From positions 2,985,067-3,049,066 of the forward strand of contig OZ038469.1 in the NCBI GenBank assembly GCA_964036295.1: a DNA stretch of 64,000 nt. The letters are read 5' to 3'. Within the stretch, counting starts at the first letter, position 1. Each line of letters opens with the position of its first letter. Shown piece after piece: positions 48,018 to 59,700 of this stretch. Made by a program: the position numbers and the translations under genes. This DNA comes from Plumapathes pennacea (taxonomy: Eukaryota; Cnidaria; Anthozoa; Antipatharia; Myriopathidae). The notes under the pieces are model-generated. The model ran no database searches. It worked only from the letters and a program-made list of their open reading frames with translations, and was not told the DNA's origin.

Positions 48018-48205
48018 CAAACTTGGTTATCTCGAACTCCCTGCTATCTCGAACTCCCTGCTATCTCGAACAGAATCCGATTTCCCTCGGAAATGAACTT
48101 GGTAGAAATTTCCCATGATAGAACCCCCCTATCTCAATCCCCCAATATCTCGAACTATTTCTTGCTACCCTTGAGAGTTCAAGATAGCGGGGTTCTACTG
48201 TAGGG
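48018..48205. mobile_element. Short foldback element with CTATCTCGAACTC repeats
   Basis: The left end has direct repeats of CTATCTCGAACTCCCTG. The right end carries the inverse form GTTCAAGATAGCGGGGTTCT. The element has no ORF. This pattern of cassettes around CTCGAACT is typical of MITE-like repeats in invertebrate genomes; the family name is unknown to me. Confidence 0.55.
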
Positions 48206-48810
48206 CTTTGTTATAGTCCCAGAAAGGTTTCCTAACAGTGTCATATGATTCTGACCTTAGGCCAAAATTATGCATTTTGCAAAAAAATGCAAAGGCTGCT
48301 ACAGCTTTTCTCTCAAAAATGGCAGATTTTCATTTTACCACATAGTAACAAGGATTCCATACTTTCTCAAAAAATAGTAAAATATAGTACCATATTTTGT
48401 GGCCTGGCAAGTTGTAAAGAGCAGAGCCGAGTTATTCTCTAGCTGCTGTGTTTGAGTGGGGAGCGGAGCCGCTTGGCAAAACGGGTTCAAAATTACCCAC
48501 CACGCCCTAGCTCGGTTCGAAGTCTGGGGCAAGCGTGGCTATTGACATGCGCAGAGTGCAGCTGATTTCTTGGCGCGCTGCAAATCAGTTTGAATTTCAG
48601 CAGCGGAAGCTGCCATGCTATCTATTCCGTAATACTGATTTCTCGCTTCTGTTATCTACACTTAATGTATTGTGAACGGTACTACTCGCTTTTCGTTTTG
48701 ACTCCCTGGCTTACGAAAGCTTTATGGTGAATAACATGTCAAAAGGGACTGTTTGGTACAGTTATTTGTGACCTTGGTTCCCAGAACACTGTGTAAACCT
48801 CTGCTAAACG

Positions 48811-51800
48811 ATGAACCCTTCAAGGCCGGCCGGCAGAGTGCCACCACCAACAAGGAAGCTCGTCGTGAGAAAGGCCGCAAGTCAACGAGACTTACGACCA
48901 GTTTCTGAAAGGGTATGTTACGCCATGTAGTGTGTGGTCGCCGTGCGAAGCGAATGAATGCTCTTAGCATGCTATTTCTCTCTGTGTGTCTCTCTCTTAT
49001 TTCCCTATCTATTGCGAAAAGCATAAACCTGACTTGCTTTTCTCAGATAACGCTTGAAAGAGTTCTTGGTTTGTCTGTCCCTGAGACGTACGCTTTGGCA
49101 TGCGATCCGGTCACCGGTCTCATTGCATATCCGGCTGGGTAAGTGCACGTCTGTTTGTTGAATGTTTCCTCTAATTTATAAAACAGTTTCCACCGTTTTA
49201 AAAGCTTTAAGATTTTTCATGTGTTGCCCTTAAGTAAACTAAACATCTTTTCTCAGTTTTTTGCTGGTTTTCTAACATCAACGTATTTTATTAAAGTTCT
49301 AGTGATCTCCATTCGTGATCATCACGTCCGTTCTAAACATTCGTCTCGCGAAATTCTTTAACCCTTATCAGCGATTAAAAGTCGTACTTGAATATTGCCT
49401 ATAAAATTGTTAACCAGTATGGCCTCTCAACATCGTTAACAGCATCGGTCATTCACGTACATAATACTTCCCACGAAATTTCTTCTCCATTAGTTTGTTA
49501 CTGTTTTTAGCCGAGTATATATTATTCATACATTCAGAGCACAGTCTTACCGCAGCAACCGAATCGGTACTGCTTCGATATGCTTTTTATACGATTTAAA
49601 ATGATTAGATGTGTATATAGATACTGATTCCGCGTCCTTGCCTTTAATGTTTTATTATTTTGACGTTCCATTTTCTCGATCGAAAGATTATAGCTTCAAT
49701 CGACACCTGTTTGATTGAGTTAAAAATCGCCTCATCAAGACAGTACAGGTTGATTGTAGAGTACTTCATAGTACCACATACTCCCTGTGTGTAGTACACC
49801 ACACGTGTTGTTATTTTAGTTCCCAAAGTATTTGTTGGTAAACTGCCTTATGTTTGTTGATCTTGTGAAAGTCGCTTGGGCCTTCGTCGTTCAGTTACTT
49901 TAGTGTTGCGAGCTTTGACTTAATGGCGGCCAATTTTGCATGCATCATTGAGCTAAATGCAGCATTTATTTTCATGAATGCTGTCTTTACCATATTGTTC
50001 GCCGATGGCAAGGCCGTTTTGTTTACCTTTTACGCCGACAAAGCGGATATCAGCTGAAACAATGCAATGTTTTCGATAATCGATTTCGTTTTCGCTGTTT
50101 GGGAAACCGTGACTTGGCTATATCAGCCTCGAGAAGGTCATTTTTACGCTGTGTTTTTGTGGTTAGGTGTTGAAACCTTGGAATTCAATATTTCTCTGGA
50201 TTGGAAGGTGTTTGTATAATATTTAAACGTGGCTTCTCAAATAATTTGCATTTGTAAATTGTAAAGCGCTCTTGAATTTTTAATGCTAGTTATCTTTGTG
50301 ATCTTTGTAGCCTCGTCAATAAAATACAACAAAATCCATGTGTTTATAAACAGACCTCCAACCGAGCACTCGGTTCTCTTTTAACAGAAGGTCATGCCAT
50401 TAGGGCATAATTATTGTATCATACTGTTTAAGCTGATCAACTGGATATCATCCCTGGCTTAATTCTTTAAGAAAACAACTGACTACCAGCTGTGTTGTGT
50501 TGTGCTTTAGTTTTTTCTTGCAAACAAAGCCAAATGCAGCTGTAAATTTTGTATTCAACACTTTCAAACATTTTATGCCAGGGTGAATTAGAGGGCTTCC
50601 TACCAAGCTGAACAACTACACTTTAAAAGGGGTTATCAATAATTGTGTAATGCTAGAAATATTTTGTTTTGTTTACATACTAACTGCTAAGAGGCAATTC
50701 TGAACATGAATTTACATTTGTTTATATATTCAGTGCCTGCATGTTAACTTCCAGATGTTCATTGTTTTGTTTCTTTAGGTGTGTGGTTGTGTTGTTTAAT
50801 CCCCGGAAGAATAAGCAGAGTTTCATTATCAACAGTTCCAAGTAAGTCTCTCAAAAACTACCGACAAAATATTAGACACTACTATAAGCTGAACATGGTG
50901 GTCCATCCTGACCAGCCAAGTGTCATTATCAGATTTGCCTGTATCTATAAACTCTCTACGACAGACACCTAGACCAGGTCTGGAGGGTGTCAATCTCAGA
51001 TATAGTTCAGTGTATCTTTAATGCGTTTAGAACATTCTCGTTATTATATTTCACATGTCAAGCACAATTTCGTAGCACTTTTTATATGAGTTTATCCTCA
51101 TCCTGTACGGTTATAAAGTATAGGACTCTAGGATTATAAACCATGAGTTTTCAAAATAATGCCTTTAAGCAGCTGCTCCTTTCCTGAATTTTTATTTTTC
51201 AAGTGATTTCCACTCACCCTCTTCCCTGCTTCCTCCTTGGAAGAAATAATATATAATCAACCAAAAAATCATAAGTTTTTTTATTTCCTGTTACTGATAC
51301 ACACTTATTTATGTGTCTTGTGTTTCTCTCAGGAAAACTATCACAGCACTTTCTTTTTCAAAGGATGGGAAATCCTTGGTCACAGGAGAGGCAAGTTGAT
51401 TTGTTACTAAATCTAACATTAATAAATTTATAAAGAGGCAATACTAATATACAGTACTGTAGCTAGAACTTGGACCTTTTTGTGCTGCCCAAGATAAGTA
51501 CAAAATAATAGATTAATTCCTCTGTGTTATTTCAACTTATTAACTTATTACACAAGTTTATCACCTAGTAAATGTTTTATTTTATTTTATTTTATTTTAT
51601 TTTATTTTATTTTATTTTATTTTCAGAGTGGCCACATGCCTTCAGTGCGAGTGTGGGACGTCGAGGATGAAGCCCATCCCCAAATATCAGAAATGGAAAA
51701 AGGTCACAAGTTTGGAGTCCAGTGTGTTGTAAGGAAACTATATTCTAAACTTCTCTTTTATTTTATTTTATTTTTTCAAACAAAACCCAGGAAAACACCT

Positions 51801-53675
51801 GGGGCTTTGTTGCCCAGATTGATACAAACCTCTGACTTTCATTGATAATGCTTTAACTTATATAAATCATTATTTTGTGACATGTTCCCTAGACTTCATA
51901 CGTTTTTGTAGGCGATCAGTGCAGGCATAGCTTTAGTTTCGATGCCACACAGGCTAAAGGCAGTGTATTAGTCATCTGGTATTGAGGTCAGGGGTTTAAA
52001 TTTCATCAGCACTTCCAAAATAGTTTAAATATAAAAAAATAGATTAATAATTACTGCTGTATCTTCTGCAGTCATTTTCTCCTAACATGAAATATGTGGT
52101 GTCAGTTGGATATCATCATGATATGCTTGTCAATATCTGGGATTCGAAGGTAAGTTTATTGACATTTGTTGAAACTCTTTAAATAAAATATGAATTAGCT
52201 GTTGCTGAAGTAAATTGAATTCGTTGTCTCTTTTCTCAACAGTCAGGTAGCAAATTGGCTTCTAACAAAGTCTCCTCAAAGGTGAGCTCAGAGACTATCC
52301 CATAATACAAATTCTACCAACCATTCAAGAAGAAAATGTATGAGAAATGCAGTGAGAATTGATAGGCCAATCAGCTTTCATCTGAGAAAACTATCAAGTA
52401 GCAAATTCTCCCTACCATTCAAGAAGAAAATGTATGAGAAATGTAGTGAGAATTGATAGGCCAATCAGCTTTCATCTGAGAAAACTATCAAATAGCAAAT
52501 TCTCCCTACTGTCTGATATATCTGTCCTGAAAAACTAAAGGAGAAAATTGAAGTTGATCACTGTCAGGAGTGAAAGGGTTAACACTACATCTTGTTTTAG
52601 GTGTGTTCATTCTCATTCTCCCCTTGTGGAAGCTACTTCATGACCAGCGGTGTTCGGCATGTCAAGTTTTGGTATTTGGATTCAGATTCTAAGAAGAAGG
52701 TACAGAAGCTTTAGAACACGGGTCATAAAGTTAGTGTTACAGACACTGTCCTTGAGATAAATACCTTGATAAGACAGACATCTTAGTTTACATAACAGTC
52801 ACCTCAATAAAACAGACACTTTGTTAGACACCTTGTCAAGGCAAACACCTTTTTATGACAGACACCTTGTTAGGACAGACACTTTGTTAGACACCTTGTC
52901 AAGCCAAACACCTTTTTATGACAGACACCTTGTTAGGACAGACACTTTGTTAGACACCTTGTCAAGGCAAACACCTTTTTATGACAGACACCTTGTTTTG
53001 ACAGACACTTTGATAGAACAGACACCTTGATAAAAGAGACAACTTGTTAAGACGGACATAAGATGACACCTTTTCAAGTCTGACACCTCCATGGGACAGA
53101 CAGTTCCTTCAGACACACTGCCTTAATAAGCAAGACACTAACTGACAACTAAACTGGTTGTCACAATATTGTACGGACACTATTTCAGCTCCTGAAATTA
53201 CTGGCTCCTCAGTTTGGACAGCTGTAAAATGGACAAACTAATGTCCATTAGAGACTGTACATGTATGTGGATCACAGCATCGAATAGCATTTTGTATTTC
53301 CCCCCACAGTCTGGTAAGACTATGCCATTGTTTGGACGATCAGCTTTGCTTAATGACCAGAGGAACAACACGTTCTGTGGTGTTGCGTGTGGCAAGGGAG
53401 AGAACGCGGACACGATTTATAGTGTTACCAAGTCAGGACTGCTGTGTTCTTTTGACAGCAAGAAGAGAGTGCTGGAACAGTATGTTGAACTCAGGGTTAG
53501 TACAGCAATCATCATCAGTATCAACTTCGTCAGCATCATAGCTATCATCATCAATATCATCATAATCGTTGTCATCACCATCATCACACTCATCATCGTC
53601 AACATCATCATCATCATCATCATCATTATCATCATCATTATCATCATCATCATCATCATCATTATCATCATCATT

Positions 53676-53743
<68 letters not shown>

Positions 53744-56700
53744 TATCATCATCATTATCATCATCATCATCATTATCACCATCATTATCACCCTCCTAAG
53801 TTTTATCATAATCGTCATTGTCGTCAATGTCATCTATGTCGTCAGCATCGTATCATCGTTACTGTACAATCATCATGACCATTATCATCTCAATTGTCAT
53901 TGCTATACTAGACTATCGGGGACTGGGAAACAAGTTCTTCCTCATGTTCTTTCTCTTTAGGCCTCCAAGGCGCGTTGTATCACAGTGAGCGAGCAGTACA
54001 TATTCTGCGGATGCACAGATGGAATAATCAGGTGCAATTAATCTCCTTTGAGTCATTTACAGTTGCCGTTTTTGAAAAATGTCGTGATTGTTTTTTTACA
54101 CTAATATGTGGTGTTTTTTGTTAATTTTAAATATTTTTAGAGTTTTCGACCCATCCACCCTCAAGTTCATCACTACTTTGCCCAAACCTCACTATCTAGG
54201 TGTTAATGTGGCGGAAGGGATTGATCCAAGGTATGCTACAGTATCTTTCAACACATTGGTAATGTAGAATTTTCCCTGAGGCTGCTCTTAACACCCGATA
54301 CCTTGCGTCACCTGTAGATGTGATCAAGATAGACTTTCTCCTTTTGACACCACCGATGTGTAGTAGGGGTGGTAAGGAGAATCTAGTGTCTGACAATCAT
54401 AGCCTTATAACAGAGATGAGAAAAATTATGTGGAAACTCTAGTGAGTTTAGCCACCTGGTTGGCACCGTAACCACTTGCCCCATTTATACGCTTTCGAAA
54501 GGAACGCCTGCCACCAAAGTTATATATATGGCGGTGAAATTTCCCGACAGAGTTAAACAGTCGCACGAACTTCGTGCTTACAGATTGTGTATCTCTCCCT
54601 TCTAGTCATCTTCTCTCCAAGAAAGAAAACGCAACGTATGCTGACACAATTGCAATGGCCTTGGATGGCACGAACAACAGAGTAAGTTATGGAAACGTTA
54701 GAAAGACAGACACTACATAATGTAGAGTAGGCAAAATCCATTTGCCCATGTCCAGGGAAGGTACAAAGACATCTACATTTTGACTTGAGCAAATCGGTGG
54801 TTCCATTAACGTCTGCCACTGTTTTCAATAAACTAAGTTGAACTGGGTTGAATTTTAGGTGGAATGCGATGCCTAGAGTGTAACTGTAACCTTTGTTTTC
54901 TCCAGCTCACTTGTGTGTACAGTGACCGCAGTTTGTACATTTGGGACTTGACGGACATCAAGAAGATTGGCAAGATTTATTCTGCTTTGTATCATCGTGA
55001 TTGCGTCTGGGGAGTCGAGGTGAGAAGGGACTGGTGCGCGACTTAGCTGTCCCACAATGCTGTGCGCACCTAATAGCTCAATAAGTGACTTTCACGCTCT
55101 TATGCAGTTGTGAAAAGCTGAGATATTCTGGAAACCATTTGAAAATCAAACTTGTTGGGCAGAGTGTAAAACCGCTACATATTGGTCATGATGTAGGAGC
55201 AAAACCAGACTGAGATTTTACAGCCAATCATTTGTACGAGAACTAAATCTACTATTAGCTACATGTACATGTACTGCGCATGACTCTGAAAGTGGCTTTT
55301 AATTTTGCGTTTGTTTTAAAACGAGGCTCGTTACAAACGAACTTAACCAGGGGCCGGTGACATGAAACAATAACGCCCTGGACCAGGCATACACAAAAAT
55401 AGGATTATTTTAATGTCTATCGTACTTTAACGTCTAGTCCCAGGCGCTAATGCTTCCGGGCCTAGTATGACTTCTCGTAATTGCTGGGCCTGTTTCTGTT
55501 AAACTTCTTACGTTTTTTTTAACACTCATGATGTCAGGTTTATCCTTCTGTTACGGACAATAAACAAGCGGCTCTTCCTCCGGGCACGTTCCTTACCTGC
55601 TCGTCCGACGATACTGTGCGCGTTTGGAATGTGCAAGAAGGTAACAGCACCCTCCCCTCCCTTCTACCATAGGTTTGTCATCAGTGATGGTAGCATGTTT
55701 GGAATGTGCAGGAAGGTAACAACAGTGTGCAACTCTTGTTATCACCAAAACCACCCACCCTCCCCTCCCTTCTACCATAGGTTTGTCATCAGTGATGGTA
55801 GCATGTCTGGTTGTGTGTGAGGAAGTGTAAAGGAAGAAGGTCGCTCGATGTTGTCTAGTGCACCTCTTCATTATTTTGCGCTTTGTGTTTTCCAGGAGCG
55901 GATATCTCTTTTCCAAGAAATATCTATAGTAAGGTAAGAAAACTCGTCAATTATTGTTGCGAGGTTTGTAGAAGAGATTTATGTCGCCCCTATTTTTGGC
56001 ATAAAATCAAATATCTAAACTAAACCATTTAAAAAAAAAGTTTTCTTGTATAAAATATATGGGGGTGGGCTGACAAGCATAATGTTTGAAACAGATTGCG
56101 AAATTTTGGAAAAACTGGCCCAATTTATTCGAGTTTTGTTCCTGTTCGAAAAGAACTGACTTTAAACTGGGGTATTTTATTTGTCGCGTGATAACTTATA
56201 CACTTACAGTAGTGTTACAAGTGCAACAATTGCTTGTATGTTGGAATCAAAAGGTTTCGTTTTTGTTTTTGTCAGGAGTTGATGAGGGTTCTGTACACTG
56301 ACAAGGAAGGAGATGTACCATGTAAGTTGTTTTGCTTCAACTGAACATTTTTACTGTGAGTTTTTCCTGGTCTTGCACTGCCAATTGTGTTTGCCACGTT
56401 TTCTTCATTAGCCAACCAGAAGCAAGCAATTCTGATTGGTCTATTTTTCCAAGTAAAACCAGTTTTAAATTACTTTGGCAATGGTTGGTTGAAAGTGTTT
56501 GTTTACGATTTTTGTGTGTGTTATTGTGTCGATAGCCTCGAAGAATTCGCGTGAAACTGGTAATGATTCTAAGGGCGGTGTGCGTTCAATACGGATCAGC
56601 CCTGATGGTCAGCTACTCGCTCTGGGAGACAGATCTGGCAACGTGAGGTGAGGAAAAGTTACGCATTTAGTGCTGGAACTAGCCAGCTTAGAAAGAATCG

Positions 56701-59700
56701 GGTAATCCTTCGCGGTATATAGAAGAAAATGGAAAGCAAAGTAACTCTTGACAAACCAGACACAGGCAAACGGCTGACATGTTTAACAAACCTGACAAAC
56801 TTGACGAACCTGACGAACTTTACAAACACAAGCTTCACGTACTTGACAAGCTTGATGAACCTGACAAGCCGTTGATGATCCTGGCAAGCTTGGTGAATGA
56901 ACTATAAGATAGTTGTTGAACCTAACAAACCTGACAAGATTGACAAACTTGACACAAAAGAGGGCTAACAAACTTGAGAAGTTTGATGCAGGACTGATTT
57001 CTGTTGATACCAACAGGGTTTACGATCTCATGTTCTTTGACGAGTTGATCACCATAGAAGCTCATGAGTCTGAAGTTCTGTGCGTGGAGTTTTCGCCTCC
57101 GGTTTCAGGTAACAGTCTATTGATTCACTGATCACCCATTCTGTCTTTGGTTCTGCACTCAGAATGAGATCAGACATTCATGTTTTTATTAAGCCACACT
57201 GAGATGAATGAAGTAACAAAGATCAACATCGAATGATAATGGTCTCTTCTAATCTCCCCTGCACATTGAACCTCATCACGAACACACACGGATATACACG
57301 ACACGGATATATCACGACACGGATATAAACGACACGAATACACGCACGCACAACCACGACCATTTCCCCCTCCCCATCTTTGTCGCTCGCCCTCAGTCTC
57401 CCATATGCCAACCAGTACAACATGGCGCCGCGGGCTCTGTTCAACCGCATCGAATGAGACCGCTTGCCACGCAGGCTACGATCGTGTCCGAAGGCATTAT
57501 CATGTAGTTATAATACGAAATGTGTGTTTTTCGTCTCTGATGCAGATCACAAGTTTATAGCGACAGCGGGTCGAGATCGACTTATCCACGTGTTCGACAT
57601 GAGCAGCGACTATAACTTGATGCAAACTTTAGATGATCACTCGGCCTCCATTATGTCCGTTAAATTCAACGGTAAGTCGCTTATGTAAAACCCTATATAC
57701 TGTACGCGCCCGCGATGAAATCGTTTTGCGGTATCCTTCATGTATCCTATCCCAGGTATCCTTTCTCCTTTGTCTCGTTTTGACGAACATTATGTTTCAT
57801 TTTCAGTGACAGAAAATAACGATTTCCAGTTGCTGAGCTGTGGAGCTGACAAATCGATGATTTTTCGCTCAGCGCAGAAAGTAAGTTTCCATTTGCTACT
57901 CAAGCGGTGTAACGTCATCTTGCGAGTAAACTGTCAGAATTCATGTGCACAATGCGTATCACAGCTTCCAACCAGAATTGCATCTCACGCTAGTTGAACT
58001 GTGCTATCTAAACCTTTCTCAGCGTTGCTTTTTTGTTGTTTAGAGTCCAGATCTTCAGTTTGTCAGGACGACCAATTATGTGGGCAAGACCACGTTGTAC
58101 GACATGGATATTGAATCAGCCAGGTTAGAAATTTGCTTGTTTATCTTTCGTCGCCATTGCCAGTGTCTGTAATGTTTGCAAGCTTTGCATATTCACAGCA
58201 TAGAATCTGCTCTCTTCAGTTTCGACGTTTTTTTTTTTTTTGTTTTTTTTTTCTGTTGGCTTTTAAAGTATACGAAAAACCTTCACAGCACTTGTAAATT
58301 CTGTGAACAAATGTGTGTACAAGTAAGGGTTTTAAAAGAATGACTTGTTCCGCTTGAGAGCTTGCTGACTCAGTATTCCATTTCGCTTCTGTCACACTTC
58401 TCCTCCACAGTCGAAAATATGCAGCCACTGCGGGACAAGACAGAAATGTCAGGTAAGAAGAGGAGTCAGGTGGACCTGTTGCCGCTCTGCACCTTTATCT
58501 GTCAAAGCCTGCGTTGCAAGCGTTTCCCCTCACTACGAAGAACATACGACGACTTCTTCGATTTTGGCCGCGCGAAAATTGGAGCGAGCGCAAATGTTTG
58601 GCGCTTGCCCCAATTTTCGCGCGGTTAAAAATCCAACAAATCTTTGTGCACGAAAACGCTTGCCACGCAGGCTATGTCTGCCACAGAAATCACGCACCAT
58701 AACCAGCAACCTCGTCGTCTTTGTCACATAAACATCACTGTAGTCCTCATCATCACAATCGCTATCATCGTTGTCCTCGTCGTCATCATCTTCATTATCA
58801 TCATCGCTGTCATCCTCACGATCATCATCATCATCACCATCAGTAACATCATCATCATCGTTGTCGTCATTATCATCTTCATCTTCATCTTCATCATCAA
58901 TAACATTCACCATCTGTAGCCCAACATTGCCGTTTGCTTTCTTATAGAGTGTACGATGTGGTGACTGGAAAACAGGCGCGATGTTTCAAAGGATCTCAAG
59001 GCGACGACGGCACCCTGATCAGAGTAGGTTCAGAATTGCTTCCATTCGCCGCGTATACAGCCATTGAAAGCAGCAGTCAACATATTATTACTTGTAACAT
59101 TGAAAGCGACGATCGATTCACGTTTCTCAACATTTTGTCCGAGAGTGATAGCCTGATATGAGAACATTAGCGGGTCGTGATGGAATTTCTTCACAAAGCA
59201 CTATTTGCGGAAATATTGGCTGGCATTTAAGTATCTCTCTCTCTTTCCTCATTTCAGATCTGTCTCGATTCGTCTGGTTTGTACGTCGCCACTAGTTGCT
59301 CAGACAAAAGTCTTTACATGTGCGAGTTTGACACTGGAGAATGTGTGGCGAGCATGCTGGGACATTCAGGTGAGCGAGAACCGAGTTTCTTGATGCTGGT
59401 TATACAGTGGTTACGTAACTAAGTGTAAATTATTTGGGAACGTTTCTGTAAGCCTGCACGGATGAGACACAAGAAACGCCCTTTTGGGTGAGATTCTTAT
59501 TCCGAAATCAGCAGAATACTATTCCGGAATGGTCCTTAAGAAGGCACCCTAAATTTACTCTTTGAGAACGGGAGTCCTGTTGATGAAGTGCTCAAGTTGT
59601 GCTCATAATCGCTGAATCCTCTCTCGGTATTTCGAGCAGCAGTAAATGTTGTGTCTCACAGTTTGTATTTTCTTCCAGAAATTGTCACTGGTCTGAAATT

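Larger units (their letters stand above)
47121..48810. other. HSPA13 3' UTR and region upstream of MAPKBP1
   Basis: About 1.7 kb, A/T-rich in its first kilobase, with no coding signal. It contains a 28-bp tandem duplication (47401-47456) and a foldback element (48018-48205). The last 300 bp is more GC-rich and is the probable MAPKBP1 promoter and 5' UTR. Confidence 0.55.

Noticed and set aside
48500-48540. GGTTCGAAG suggesting a tRNA T-loop.
   Set aside because: No cloverleaf could be folded around it; no A-box at the right distance.
53214-53960. Plus-strand ORF of 248 codons rich in Ile, and minus-strand poly-Met ORFs.
   Set aside because: Produced by the ATC microsatellite running from the real exon (53310-53495) into the intron.
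58533-58919. Acidic (Asp-rich) minus-strand ORF and Ile-rich plus-strand ORF.
   Set aside because: Low-complexity translation of an ATC/GTC repeat, with part of a foldback element.
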